Positions 15,949-24,721 of a stretch of 64,000 nucleotides of DNA are shown one piece after another. Source of the DNA: Bacillus sp. USDA818B3_A (GTDB taxonomy: Bacteria > Bacillota > Bacilli > Bacillales > Cytobacillaceae). The stretch is taken from the NCBI RefSeq assembly GCF_009928415.1, contig NZ_JAABNN010000002.1, forward strand, positions 310,001 to 374,000. The letters run 5' to 3'. How positions within the stretch are numbered: the stretch's first letter is position 1; each line of letters opens with the position of its first letter. The position numbers and the translations under genes are program-made. A model generated the notes under the pieces. That model ran no database searches and was not told where the DNA came from. It saw only the letters and a list, made by a program, of their open reading frames with translations.

Positions 15949-17061
15949 TTATTTATTATTATTATTTTGTTGAGGTTTTTGGTTAATTTTCTTAGGCTGG
16001 TTTACTGTTTTTTCTTTAGTTTTTGCATTATCTTTGCTTTTTGGAATTTTCTGCTGGGTCACTTTTTGAGTCTTTGGCTTCGTTTTTTTTACATTGGTTT
16101 TAGATGGATCGACTGCTTTCTTTACTTGACCTGGAGGCAATTTAGCCACATGTGCAGTCTTTTTGGCAGCCGATTGCCCTGCATCAGGGGCAGGCTCTTT
16201 AAAAGTTTGCTTATCTTCCACTTTCTTTTGCTGTCCTGCCGGAATGGCGGCACTTGGCGATGATGCAGCTTTGTCATCATTCTTGGTGTGGTTCTTAGGT
16301 TTTTGTTTTTCTTTCTCACCAGATTGATTCTTTTTTTGCTGCTTATTATCCTGCTTATTATCCTGCTCCTTATTTCCTTGCTTTTCAACTTCCTGCTGGA
16401 ATTTATCCTGCTGATATTCTCCAGTTGACATACCAAGCTCGTGTGCCTTTTTTCGATCCTTTTGAGTTGCTTTTATAAAGGTTAACTCAAGATCAGCCTT
16501 GCCTGCTAGTACTTTTATCTCATCAATATTCTTTTTAAGTTCTTTTTCTGATTGTTCGTCCTCATCTGCCGTACTGACAGCGGAAATGATCACCGGCTCG
16601 CTCTCATCACCACCCGCTTGTTTGATCTCACCTAGGATTGACTCCGTAATGATTGAAACATCTTTTTTCTTCCAATCTTTCAACTCCGAAATAATCTGTT
16701 TACCCTCTTTATTTATTCCAATCATTTCCACCACTTGCATATTCTTATTTACACCAAGTTCGATACTTGAGTTCGCATCAATCGTCATATAGGCATAAGC
16801 TTTATTATTTTGACGTATCGGAATCAAGGAGCCTAGTAAGATGAAAAGGGCTGCTGTGATCGTCCAAACGGTTTTAGCAGTAAAAATATTCTTTATAGAT
16901 GTAAATGAAATCCTATTTTGAACATTTGTAATTGGAAAAAAGTGTACTTCTTCACCAAGGTTATAGAGTTTGTCTTGCTTTTTAGATCGGAGGAATTCAC
17001 CTTCGGGGGTAAGCAGCGTTATGAAACAATCGTCTATTTCCATGATAATTCCTTTTTTCAT
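15949..17061 (-). CDS. rsgI: RsgI-family membrane anti-sigma factor
   Basis: This 370-residue regulator of SigI has a cytoplasmic N-terminal RsgI domain (residues about 1-55, MKKGIIMEIDDCFITLLTPEGEF), one membrane helix (TVWTITAALFILLGSLIPI, about 63-81), and an extracellular conserved domain (AYMTIDANSSIELGVNKN onward, to about 190). The C-terminal ~180 residues are a low-complexity Lys/Gln/Asn-rich tail with KQDNKQQKK and many PKxx repeats, instead of the carbohydrate-binding modules of clostridial versions. The charged tail probably contacts the cell wall. It follows sigI with an ATGA overlap, so sigma and anti-sigma are co-made. Confidence 0.93.
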   Translation of the reverse strand: MKKGIIMEIDDCFITLLTPEGEFLRSKKQDKLYNLGEEVHFFPITNVQNRISFTSIKNIFTAKTVWTITAALFILLGSLIPIRQNNKAYAYMTIDANSSIELGVNKNMQVVEMIGINKEGKQIISELKDWKKKDVSIITESILGEIKQAGGDESEPVIISAVSTADEDEQSEKELKKNIDEIKVLAGKADLELTFIKATQKDRKKAHELGMSTGEYQQDKFQQEVEKQGNKEQDNKQDNKQQKKNQSGEKEKQKPKNHTKNDDKAASSPSAAIPAGQQKKVEDKQTFKEPAPDAGQSAAKKTAHVAKLPPGQVKKAVDPSKTNVKKTKPKTQKVTQQKIPKSKDNAKTKEKTVNQPKKINQKPQQNNNNK

Positions 17062-17804
17062 ATATCCAGCACCCCCTTAATATAGTCCTTCATATATACA
17101 TAATCGCTAGATAAAATAAGTGCAACTGCAATAATATATTTTCGATTCCGTTCAATTGTTTTTCGGCTGACACTAACCATTTTTTCTAATTGTTTAATAG
17201 GAAGCCGCTTCTTTTCCCATAGCATCTGTCTTAATTCTTCATTAGCGACGAGCATTTTTGCAGTGAGAATAGCACTTTTACGGGCATCTGCATGTTTGGG
17301 TGAATGTTCAACTAAGTCGCTAAAACTCAAATCAAAGTCAGTTAAAACTTTTTGGAAATGAATGATTTCATCTTTCCTTAATTCTTCATCGTTCTTCTTA
17401 TTGAATTCATCAAGGGAAAGTTCATTAACAATTACGGATCCCGGTGATTCTTCCTCTTGTAAAGGATTGGTAATATCGATGCTTATATGTTGATTTTTAG
17501 TTTGTTTACGAATATAGTCTATAACTCTTCTTTTAATAATGACCTCAGAAAAACTTAACAAAGAATTTCCCCGGTCTGGTGAATATTTTTCAATTGCCTC
17601 ATTAAATGCAATAAGTCCAATGCTAAATTCATCGTCCGATTCATAAATATAGCGTCTGCAGACGGAAGACACAGTTTTAGCTATAAAGGGTTTGTAGGAA
17701 TCAATTAATTGATTCAGCAGTTGTCGGTCACCTTGTTGAATCAACAAAACGGTTTCTTCCAAGGTTCTATTTTTCTTCTTGCTCATAAACAATAAACTAA
17801 GCAT
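17058..17804 (-). CDS. sigI: RNA polymerase sigma factor SigI
   Basis: This 248-residue sigma-70-like factor of the SigI group has a region 2 with FIAKTVSSVCRRYIYESDDEFSIGLIAFNEAIEKYSPDRGN (residues about 40-80), read here in segments. It has RRVIDYIRKQ for -10 recognition and a C-terminal helix-turn-helix, LPIKQLEKMVSVSRKTIERNRKYI, near 200-225. SigI responds to heat and cell-wall stress and controls wall hydrolases and mreBH-type genes in B. subtilis. The start is ATG with GAGGTGAG. It overlaps rsgI by four bases. A GGGGGT/ACCCCC element upstream may be a SigI autoregulatory -35. Confidence 0.95.
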   Translation of the reverse strand: MLSLLFMSKKKNRTLEETVLLIQQGDRQLLNQLIDSYKPFIAKTVSSVCRRYIYESDDEFSIGLIAFNEAIEKYSPDRGNSLLSFSEVIIKRRVIDYIRKQTKNQHISIDITNPLQEEESPGSVIVNELSLDEFNKKNDEELRKDEIIHFQKVLTDFDLSFSDLVEHSPKHADARKSAILTAKMLVANEELRQMLWEKKRLPIKQLEKMVSVSRKTIERNRKYIIAVALILSSDYVYMKDYIKGVLDI

Positions 17805-18070
17805 TTGCTCACCTCTATTCGTCCCATTATACCATACATATAGTACATAAGGACTTCATAGGGATAAGCAATTTCATTAAGTTAAATCCCTTGATCTAGG
17901 GCTTTTCAGGGCTTTTGTTAATTGTTAAACTTACCCATTTCCCTGTTTACTATTGGTTGCTCCTCTCCGCTAATTGTTGTTATCTCATTACCCTATTTTT
18001 CAATTCATTACATATGTACGTTATTGGTAAATTTGGTGTGGGGGTAGAAAAAAATTAATTTTATTCACTC
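17805..18070. other. sigI promoter region, no gene
   Basis: On the minus strand ACCCCC at 18040-18045 is followed 19 bases later by CGTA, loosely like the ACCCCC...CGAA pattern described for SigI promoters. The -10 match is imperfect, and it would give a leader of about 210 bases. No ORF with a ribosome site is present. Confidence 0.3.
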
Positions 18071-18104
18071 AAAAAGCCTTAAATCGAAGTTTGATTTAAA
18101 GCTT
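18071..18104. terminator. Terminator overlapping the stop of the membrane protein gene
   Basis: AAAAAGCCTTAAATC pairs with GATTTAAAGCTT with one bulge, and T residues follow on the minus strand. Confidence 0.7.
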
Positions 18105-18572
18105 GTTCGAGTTCCTATAATTAACAGCTAATATTTGTTGAATTATTCCTCCAACAATCAAACCGGGGATTAAAAAGATCATAGGTAAAAATATGGGGCC
18201 AGGGTGAATTTGAAAAACTGTAACCTTCGGCGAGAGCATTAAACCAACTGTGACAAAGTAAGCACCAAAAACAAACGGCAGAAAAGAATACTTTTCCTCA
18301 GCTGACATAGCAAATCGATAGGCATCCCAAATCGAAAACATATAAATACAAGGGTAGAACATAAGCCATTGATAGTCTAAAATTTCCTCTGCCTTTTGAA
18401 TTTCACCTAAGAAGCTAAACATAATCCCACTGTTAAAATGACTATTAACATTCATAATGAACTCTAAAACAACAAATAAGACCCCTTTTATATACTGGCC
18501 AGTTAACAGTTGCGTAAAACCAGGAAATGCAATATTCCACAGTACAGCTTCCAATTTGCTCATTTTTTTCAT
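18096..18572 (-). CDS. Uncharacterised integral membrane protein, 158 aa
   Basis: No specific family is recognised. The product has about four hydrophobic segments: around residues 8-40 (AFPGFTQLLTGQYIKGVLFVV), 68-85, 98-117, and 128-150 (IFLPMIFLIPGLIVGGIIQQ). The pattern GFTQLLTGQYIKGVLF resembles the helical hairpin of TM2-like proteins, with a polar GQ-Y-KG turn. The start is ATG after a weak GCGGGATAG. It lies alone between sigI and prfC, both transcribed the same way, with terminators separating them. Confidence 0.72.
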   Translation of the reverse strand: MKKMSKLEAVLWNIAFPGFTQLLTGQYIKGVLFVVLEFIMNVNSHFNSGIMFSFLGEIQKAEEILDYQWLMFYPCIYMFSIWDAYRFAMSAEEKYSFLPFVFGAYFVTVGLMLSPKVTVFQIHPGPIFLPMIFLIPGLIVGGIIQQILAVNYRNSNKL

Positions 18573-18725
18573 TAGTCTATCCCGCTTCTATATGGCATTT
18601 TAGATAAAAAACTACTCCACTTATCTTATCCATTACTATCCGAAATTAACGGGTATAGACTGAAAATTTCCCATATAATTTCCAATTTATTCAATTTTAC
18701 TTTTTTGCTTAAAATGAAAAATAAA

Positions 18726-18752
18726 AAAACAGCAGAAAAATTCCGCTGTTTT
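18726..18752. terminator. Terminator of prfC
   Basis: AAAACAGC and GCTGTTTT form the stem eight bases after the prfC stop, with A/T runs on both sides. Confidence 0.8.
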
Positions 18753-18760
18753 AACATAAT

Positions 18761-20341
18761 TTATTCGTGCTGGTCCATTGGATTATATAGATTAATCGCA
18801 GGATTTTTTTCTTGGAACCATCTTAATGCAAAATCATTTTCAAATAAAAAGACATAATTTTCATAACGGTCCTTAACCAGCAGGCTCCGTGAGCTCGATA
18901 AGTTTTCATCTACTGTATCATTTTCAACCCATCTGGCAATTTTTGAGCCCATGCGCTCCATCAATACTTCTGCGTTGTATTCATTTCTCATCCGATGCTC
19001 AAAAACTTCAAACTGAAGCTGACCAACCGCACCTAATAAATATTCTTCCATCCTAACCGTCTTAAAAAGCTGGATAGCTCCTTCCTGGACAAGCTGCTGA
19101 ATGCCTTTGTAGAAGGATTTTTGCTTCATAACGTTTTTCGCAGAAACCCTTACATATAATTCAGGAGTAAACTGTGGCAGCCTTTCATATTGGAAGTCGT
19201 TTTTACCGATCGTTAACGTATCACCAATTTGATAGGTACCTGTATCATAAAGCCCAATAATATCCCCGCTTACCGCCTCTTCAACAGTGTTACGTTCTTC
19301 TGCCATAAAGGATGTAGATTGGGATAACTTTAATTGTTTACCTAATCGCGGGATATTAACGGTCATTCCACGTTCAAATTTACCGGAACATACCCGTACA
19401 AAAGCAATCCGGTCGCGGTGAGCCGGGTTCATATTGGCCTGGATCTTAAACACAAAACCTGAAAATTGTTCTGATAATGGATCAATTTCACCAATCGATG
19501 AATTACGGGCTTTTGGCGGCGGTGCAAATTGCAAGTAAGACTCAAGGAAAGTCTGTACTCCAAAGGTCGTTAAAGCACTGCCGAAGAATACAGGTATTAG
19601 CTCTCCTGCGGCGATTTTTTCAGGCGAAAACTGATTTCCAGCTTCATTAAGCAGTAAAATCTCCTCAAGGGTTTGATCATAAAGGCCTGATGTTTTTATT
19701 GGGTGGTCCCCTTCAATTTCACCATCGTCATTCAATGGAATAAATCGATTTTCATCATCAACTCGGAACTGTTCCACCCTTTTATGAAAACGGTCATAAA
19801 TGCCTAAGAATTCTTTTCCCATTCCGATTGGCCAGTTCATTGGATAGGATTCAATACCAAGAACCTCTTCTAATTCAGCAAGAAGTTCAAGTGGTGTTTT
19901 ACCTTGGCGATCCAGCTTATTTATAAAAGTAAAGATTGGGATTCCGCGCATACGGCAGACTTTAAATAATTTAAGGGTTTGTTCCTCAATCCCTTTTGCT
20001 GAGTCAATAATCATCACAGCACTGTCAACAGCCATTAGAGTTCGGTAAGTATCTTCACTGAAATCTTGGTGTCCAGGGGTATCGAGAATATTGACCCTAA
20101 ATCCCTCATAATCAAATTGCATAACACTTGATGTAACGGAAATTCCACGTTGTTTTTCGATTTCCATCCAGTCACTCGTGGCAAACTTTCCTGTTTTTTT
20201 TGCTTTAACTGTACCAGCGTCTCTAATAGCTCCGCCGAATAATAGTAATTTTTCTGTTAATGTCGTTTTACCAGCATCTGGGTGGGAAATAATCGCAAAT
20301 GTCCGGCGTGACAATACATCTTCTTTAAAATTGTTACCCAT
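18761..20341 (-). CDS. prfC: Peptide chain release factor 3
   Basis: This 526-residue translational GTPase is at the standard RF3 length. G1 is [17 protein letters not shown] (about residues 17-33), the switch region includes [14 protein letters not shown]3 is DTPGHQDF, and G4 is [11 protein letters not shown]3 recycles RF1/RF2 from the ribosome after termination and assists quality control. The start is ATG after GAGAGGAAG. It is monocistronic. A hairpin with a T-rich tail near 20428-20466 on the opposite strand has no known role. The gene is patchily distributed in Bacillaceae. Confidence 0.97.
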   Translation of the reverse strand: MGNNFKEDVLSRRTFAIISHPDAGKTTLTEKLLLFGGAIRDAGTVKAKKTGKFATSDWMEIEKQRGISVTSSVMQFDYEGFRVNILDTPGHQDFSEDTYRTLMAVDSAVMIIDSAKGIEEQTLKLFKVCRMRGIPIFTFINKLDRQGKTPLELLAELEEVLGIESYPMNWPIGMGKEFLGIYDRFHKRVEQFRVDDENRFIPLNDDGEIEGDHPIKTSGLYDQTLEEILLLNEAGNQFSPEKIAAGELIPVFFGSALTTFGVQTFLESYLQFAPPPKARNSSIGEIDPLSEQFSGFVFKIQANMNPAHRDRIAFVRVCSGKFERGMTVNIPRLGKQLKLSQSTSFMAEERNTVEEAVSGDIIGLYDTGTYQIGDTLTIGKNDFQYERLPQFTPELYVRVSAKNVMKQKSFYKGIQQLVQEGAIQLFKTVRMEEYLLGAVGQLQFEVFEHRMRNEYNAEVLMERMGSKIARWVENDTVDENLSSSRSLLVKDRYENYVFLFENDFALRWFQEKNPAINLYNPMDQHE

Positions 20342-20598
20342 CTTGTCTTCCTCTCTTTGACAAAGAAGTTAAACTTCCTTTAAATAAGGTTCTATTCCCT
20401 CAGGCAAAAGGTGAAGGAACAAAATTGCTAAATGACAGTATGCCTTTATAGCAAGATTTTTTTATCCATAACTTCAATCTTATCTCGCAAACGTCAACTT
20501 TGCAATATATCTGATATTTTCACATAATTTTTTCTTTTATAATGGCAATTAAAGGAATATAATGGAGATAACATAATTTCTAATTCCTAGGAGGAAAA

Positions 20599-20859
20599 AT
20601 GAATAATCAGTCAGTAGATCAACAAACCTTGACCTTATTGCATAAAGCTTTCGAAATAGTACTTGAACAAAATAATATCACCTATAATAAAATTGGTATC
20701 GCAGAAGAAGGGGATCAACTCTTATTTTTGTATGAAACCAAGGATGAAAAGGTTCATGTTTTTAAATGGAGCAAGGCAGCATCTGTCGGAATGAGTATTG
20801 GCACATTGGCCCAAAGCGTGCTAACTCCGATTATTCCCCAACTCCGCTTATTATCATGA
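20599..20859 (+). CDS. Uncharacterised 86-aa protein
   Basis: An AGGAGG site stands four bases before the ATG, so translation is likely. The product is MNNQSVDQQTLTLLHKAFE followed by an amphipathic alpha/beta-like stretch (KIGIAEEGDQLLFLYETKDEKV), and it ends with a mildly hydrophobic C-terminus (SVGMSIGTLAQSVLTPIIPQL). I recognise no family. It stands alone, with its own terminator, between divergent prfC and the FtsH paralogue. Confidence 0.72.
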   Translation: MNNQSVDQQTLTLLHKAFEIVLEQNNITYNKIGIAEEGDQLLFLYETKDEKVHVFKWSKAASVGMSIGTLAQSVLTPIIPQLRLLS

Positions 20860-20865
20860 ATTCCA

Positions 20866-20900
20866 ACACACACATCCTATCAGGAAGGTGTGTTTTTTAT
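20866..20900 (+). terminator. Terminator of the 86-aa gene
   Basis: ACACACATCCT pairs with AGGAAGGTGTGT with a small mismatch, followed by TTTTTT. Confidence 0.85.
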
Positions 20901-21000
20901 GTCCATTGTCTTACTTAATTCTTCCACTGATTTCCACATCCATTTTTCTGGAAATACATTATAATAGTTTATAGAACTCTGTTAGAGGAGATGAAGTTAA

Positions 21001-22737
21001 TTGAATAAAAGTAAAAAGATAGTTTCAAAGTTTATTCCGCTATTTACAGCGATAATTATAGTCATCACTGGGATCATTTGGTATGTTCAAACTTCTCATA
21101 ATGAAATCACGATTCCTTTTTCTTCCGTAGAAAAAACCATTCAGAAGCAAAATGGCAAGGCTGTTACACTGACAGAACGAGCTGACGGCAGTCTGTATAT
21201 GAAAGCAGGCAACGTCGAATATGTTTCCCATATTCCACCGAACAGCCAAATGATTGAGAAACTTGTTGAAAAATACAATATTGATTACACCTATACTACC
21301 AGCAGCCGTTATGGAAAATGGATAATGGGCGGTGTTATTCTATTGTTTGCAGGTGCTGCTCTTGCCCTGCAAAAAACTAAGGGCGGATTTGGGCTTCACA
21401 ATTCTATGAAAAATAGTGTGGCCAAATCGCGGCCGCTGCCATCGATTACCTTAAATGATGTGGGCGGAATTGCAGAGGAAATGAAAGAGGAAATTTTGCA
21501 AACATTATCTACTTTAAAAGAACCAGAGAGGGCTGTTAAGCTAGGAATAAAACCGCCAAAAGGGATCCTATTATATGGGCCTCCAGGGACAGGTAAAACC
21601 TTACTAGCTCAAGCAATGGCAAGGGAGCTAGATGCTGCATTTTTCTCTGCTAGCGGTTCAGCCTTTAATGAGATGTTTGTCGGCGTTGGTGCAAGCCGAG
21701 TTCGTTCTCTATTTCAAACTGCTCGTAAACAAGCACCTGCTGTTATCTTTATTGATGAGGTAGACGCACTTGCCGGTAAGCGTAAAGCACATGGTGGTGA
21801 AGAAGCGGAAAAAACGTTAACAGAACTTCTTGTACAGTTAGACGGCGGACATGCTAATGATGGAATCCTGTTTATTGCCGCGACGAATAGAAAGGACATG
21901 CTCGATGATGCTTTCCTTCGTCCTGGACGAATTGACTTCTCCTTCAACGTTTCACTTCCAGATACAAAGGGAAGAAGAGAAATCATCGGGATTCATACGA
22001 AAGGAAAAGCTCTTGCAGAGGATGTGTTTGCGTCACTTGATGATCTTGCAGAAAGCACCTCCGGATTTTCAGGAGCGGAACTGCAGTCCCTTTTTGAAAC
22101 GGCCTCAAGACGTGCTGTCCGAAATGGCCAAGATTGGATTACAAAGCAGGATTTAGATTATGCCCTTGACCGTACAATTCTAGGCAATACCTCCCGATCA
22201 TTACAGGATGCTGAAACAAAGCACAGAGTTGCTATCCATGAAGCTGGCCATGCAATCGTTGCTTCACTAACAAAACCAGGCTCAGTCCGAAAAGCAACGA
22301 TTATTCCACGCGGCGAGGCTCTTGGTTATGTAGCGCCAATTCCAAAAGAACTGCATTTATCAACAACCAGTGACTTGCTTGACCGTGTAGCTATGGTCTT
22401 AGCCGGAGGTGTGGCTGAAAGAATGTTCCTTGGGGAACACAGTATTGGTGTTAGTGGTGACGTGCAACAAGCAAAACATCTGATTGAACAAATGGTCGAT
22501 ACTGGTATGCTCGAGGATGGCTTTACACTAACCTTTAATAAGCAAGATAAAGAAATGAAGATGCAGGAACTTTTTGCAAAAGGATTAGAAAAAGCAGAAA
22601 CCCTAATTAATAACCATCAAGATCAGTATCAGCAATTAGTTGATGCATTATTAAAAAAAGAAACATTAGAGGGATCTGAAGTGGAAGAAATTGTTGCAGG
22701 TCCTTCAGAAATAACTGAACAACTTATTTTCGCATAA
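21001..22737 (+). CDS. FtsH-like membrane AAA+ zinc metalloprotease (paralogue)
   Basis: The product is 578 residues, shorter than housekeeping FtsH (about 640). It has two N-terminal membrane helices (FIPLFTAIIIVITGIIWYV, residues 12-30, and WIMGGVILLFAGAALAL, about 103-119) flanking a small extracytoplasmic domain. The AAA module has Walker A GPPGTGKT (about 195), Walker B VIFIDEVDAL (about 250), and the arginine-finger region FLRPGRID. The protease motif HEAGHAIV (about 415) is complete, with a distal Asp (SGDVQQA). It degrades membrane and regulatory proteins. The start is TTG with AGAGGAGATG. The C-terminal region is shorter and less acidic than in FtsH. Its divergence from true FtsH suggests a specialised second copy. 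Confidence 0.9.
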   Translation: MNKSKKIVSKFIPLFTAIIIVITGIIWYVQTSHNEITIPFSSVEKTIQKQNGKAVTLTERADGSLYMKAGNVEYVSHIPPNSQMIEKLVEKYNIDYTYTTSSRYGKWIMGGVILLFAGAALALQKTKGGFGLHNSMKNSVAKSRPLPSITLNDVGGIAEEMKEEILQTLSTLKEPERAVKLGIKPPKGILLYGPPGTGKTLLAQAMARELDAAFFSASGSAFNEMFVGVGASRVRSLFQTARKQAPAVIFIDEVDALAGKRKAHGGEEAEKTLTELLVQLDGGHANDGILFIAATNRKDMLDDAFLRPGRIDFSFNVSLPDTKGRREIIGIHTKGKALAEDVFASLDDLAESTSGFSGAELQSLFETASRRAVRNGQDWITKQDLDYALDRTILGNTSRSLQDAETKHRVAIHEAGHAIVASLTKPGSVRKATIIPRGEALGYVAPIPKELHLSTTSDLLDRVAMVLAGGVAERMFLGEHSIGVSGDVQQAKHLIEQMVDTGMLEDGFTLTFNKQDKEMKMQELFAKGLEKAETLINNHQDQYQQLVDALLKKETLEGSEVEEIVAGPSEITEQLIFA

Positions 22738-22740
22738 TCA

Positions 22741-22770
22741 AACCAGGTGCTCATTGCACCTGGTTTTTCT
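22741..22770 (+). terminator. Terminator after the FtsH-like gene
   Basis: AACCAGGTGC pairs with GCACCTGGTT around TCATT, then TTTCTTTT. Confidence 0.93.
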
Positions 22771-22854
22771 TTTATGTGTTTGGGGTAAACATTTAATGAA
22801 AATATATATTTGGAGGCAAACTAAGTTTGAATTCCGTTAAAGGAAGTGAGACAT

Positions 22855-23277
22855 ATGTACAACGAAGAGGAACTTATTGGAAAAGAGCAGAATAAATACA
22901 TTAACAAAGCGAAAGAATTCATCGGCAATCCCCAAAAAATAAAAGACTTGCTAAAAAGAGCGGCCGATAAAGCAACGGAAAAAAAAGGTCCCTTAGGCGA
23001 TGTTTGGGATAAACTTCTTCTATTTGTTGAGTTGGTTAAAGCCTACTCCAAAGGAGAATATAAAAATGTACAACCGAGTACGATTGTAACCATCATCGGA
23101 GCCCTGTTGTATTTTGTTTCCCCGCTTGATATCGTTGCTGATTTTATTATTGGTCTTGGACTGCTTGATGATGCTGCAGTGATTGGTTATACACTTAAGA
23201 AAGTGTCAAAAGAACTGGATCAATTTGAAAAATGGAAAAGTGATAAAAGTATACCACTAGAAAACCCGCTGGATTAA
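22855..23277 (+). CDS. YkvA-like DUF1232 membrane protein
   Basis: This 140-residue protein has the DUF1232 core near residues 78-110, with FVSPLDIVADFIIGLGLLDDAAVI, quoted here as the motif PLDIVADFI-x3-G-x2-DDAAVI. The core is a re-entrant hydrophobic region, preceded by a charged helical N-terminal half rich in Lys and Glu. The function is unknown; related YkvA proteins occur widely. The ATG at 22855 has GGAAGTGAG upstream; the track-like earlier GTG was not chosen. The last codons overlap a hairpin (AACCCGCT/AGCGGGTT, 23263-23288) that may act as a terminator for the minus-strand microproteins. Confidence 0.85.
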   Translation: MYNEEELIGKEQNKYINKAKEFIGNPQKIKDLLKRAADKATEKKGPLGDVWDKLLLFVELVKAYSKGEYKNVQPSTIVTIIGALLYFVSPLDIVADFIIGLGLLDDAAVIGYTLKKVSKELDQFEKWKSDKSIPLENPLD

Positions 23278-23376
23278 CCAAGCGGGTTACTAGTCCATTT
23301 ACATAATTTCACCTTAAACAACTGTGATACAGGCTCTTACCCCCATATCACGTGTTGTAAAGCACTTTAGACTAGA

Positions 23377-23514
23377 CTACCATCTAAAGCAAGCAGCACC
23401 TACAATAATCAATAGAATAAATAATACAACGATTAATGCAAAGCCGCCGCCAAATCCGCCGCCATAGCCACAACCACCATAGCCGTAGCCACCAAATCCA
23501 CCATATCCAAACAT
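23377..23514 (-). CDS. YjcZ-family sporulation microprotein, 45 aa
   Basis: I read this small frame directly. A Gly/Tyr-rich N-terminus ([20 protein letters not shown]) runs into the YjcZ motif [19 protein letters not shown] and ends ACFRW. The hydrophobic stretch is one membrane helix. AAAGGAGGAATTTAA precedes the ATG at 23514. Members are found in spore formers and are linked to sporulation or spore coat; the molecular role is not known. It lies 19 bases downstream of a second YjcZ gene and both are transcribed leftward. Confidence 0.9.
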   Translation of the reverse strand: MFGYGGFGGYGYGGCGYGGGFGGGFALIVVLFILLIIVGAACFRW

Positions 23515-23533
23515 TTAAATTCCTCCTTTTATA

Positions 23534-23638
23534 TTAATAGAATCCGCAACCCCAAGAAGCACCAATTATAATTAATAAAATGAATAAAACGACTATTAGG
23601 GCAAAGCCGCCGCCGTAGCCACCTGCTGCACCAGACAT
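23534..23638 (-). CDS. YjcZ-family sporulation microprotein, 34 aa
   Basis: The product is [19 protein letters not shown] and continues ILLIIIGASWGCGFY. It has a short Gly-rich head and the same hydrophobic YjcZ core as its neighbour, so it is a tandem paralogue. AAAGGAGGTAATGTAA precedes the ATG at 23638. It is likely the first gene of the two-gene unit. The Cys near the C-terminus is shared in position with the neighbour's ACF. Confidence 0.9.
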   Translation of the reverse strand: MSGAAGGYGGGFALIVVLFILLIIIGASWGCGFY

Positions 23639-23712
23639 TTACATTACCTCCTTTATCGATTTCCATATATCCTATTCACCTAGTTAGAGATGTGCGATAG
23701 ACAAATATCCAT

Positions 23713-23747
23713 AATGGGCTTATTCACCAAAAAAGAATAAGCCCATT
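23713..23747. terminator. Stable hairpin in a divergent promoter region
   Basis: AATGGGCTTATTC pairs perfectly with GAATAAGCCCATT around a 9-base loop containing A6. It lies between the YjcZ genes (leftward) and glpQ (rightward), where no annotated transcript should end; it may be an insulator or a remnant. Confidence 0.5.
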
Positions 23748-23880
23748 CTTTGTACATAAACTTCCTGCCATTCTATATATTTGTCCATAAAATTGAAGAG
23801 AGTATCTAGGTAAAAACACAGTTGACATTCTACTGCGTTTTTCTTACCATGTTCAAAAAAGGTGTTGGGGGTATAACTAA

Positions 23881-24684
23881 TTGAGAATAACCACTACATT
23901 TTGGAAATCGTTTTTACAGAGGAAATTGGTTAATGATACGGCTTCTACATACCACTATCCCATTAAGATCGGCCACCGTGGTGCAGCAGGATACTGCCCC
24001 GAAAATACCTTTGCGTCCTTTCATAAAGCTTTGCTGCTCGGGGTCGACTTCCTGGAATTGGATGTACAAATGACAAAGGATGGTGAGTTGGTTGTTATTC
24101 ATGATCCTACCGTCAATCGAACGACAAATGGGAAAGGAAAAGTGAAAGACTTTACACTGAAGGAAATTCAAACTCTAGATGCTGGCAGTTGGTTTCACCC
24201 TCGCTTTAGCGGGGAAAGAATCCCTTCTTTCTGTCAATTCCTAGATGAATTTGCCGGTAAGATTGGCATATTATTAGAGATAAAAAATCCAGCCCTATAC
24301 CCGGGTATTGAGGAAAAGATTGCAGACGAGCTGTTAAACCGCGGACTCATTAACAGTGAAGGCCCACAAGTAATTGTACAGTCATTTGACCAGAATTCAC
24401 TTAAACGCTTTCATCAACTTGTTCCTTCTGTCCAATTAGGAGTTTTACTGAAGAAACTCACCGGTAAAGGAATTTCTAATAAGGAATTTCTTTCTTTTGA
24501 AAACTATGCCTCCTATGTTAACCCAAAAATCACTATGGTAAATAAAAAGCTTATCCGCAGGATTCATCAGCACGGTTTTAAAACATTTATATGGACAATT
24601 CGAAAAAAAAACGAGGTCACTCTTTTAAGGAATGTTCATGTGGATGGATTGATTAGTGATTATCCAGATTTTCTTAAAGAATAA
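23881..24684 (+). CDS. glpQ: Glycerophosphodiester phosphodiesterase
   Basis: This 267-residue enzyme of the GDPD family hydrolyses glycerophosphodiesters to glycerol 3-phosphate and an alcohol. Motifs are IGHRGAAGYCPENTFASF (about residues 31-48), LELDVQMTKDGELVVIHDP (about 58-76) with the metal-binding Glu-Asp and His, and EIKNP near 135. There is no obvious signal peptide, so it may be cytoplasmic or leaky. The start is TTG at 23881 after TTGGGGG; the N-terminal 25 residues are poorly conserved in style. TTGACA at 23822-23827 may be a -35. Confidence 0.92.
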   Translation: MRITTTFWKSFLQRKLVNDTASTYHYPIKIGHRGAAGYCPENTFASFHKALLLGVDFLELDVQMTKDGELVVIHDPTVNRTTNGKGKVKDFTLKEIQTLDAGSWFHPRFSGERIPSFCQFLDEFAGKIGILLEIKNPALYPGIEEKIADELLNRGLINSEGPQVIVQSFDQNSLKRFHQLVPSVQLGVLLKKLTGKGISNKEFLSFENYASYVNPKITMVNKKLIRRIHQHGFKTFIWTIRKKNEVTLLRNVHVDGLISDYPDFLKE

Positions 24685-24719
24685 AAGGGCAGCTCCTAAA
24701 AATAAGAGCTGCCCCCTTC
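24683..24719. terminator. Bidirectional terminator between glpQ and uppP
   Basis: GGGCAGCTC pairs with GAGCTGCCC, flanked by A and T tracts; the genes converge here. Confidence 0.85.
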
Positions 24720-24721
24720 TA

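Noticed and set aside
16122-16436. 104-codon frame inside rsgI
   Set aside because: Shadow frame of the Lys/Gln-rich tail; no start signals.
20384-20470. Attenuator-like hairpin near prfC
   Set aside because: Stem is only six bases and the T-run is on the strand opposite to prfC; no function assigned.
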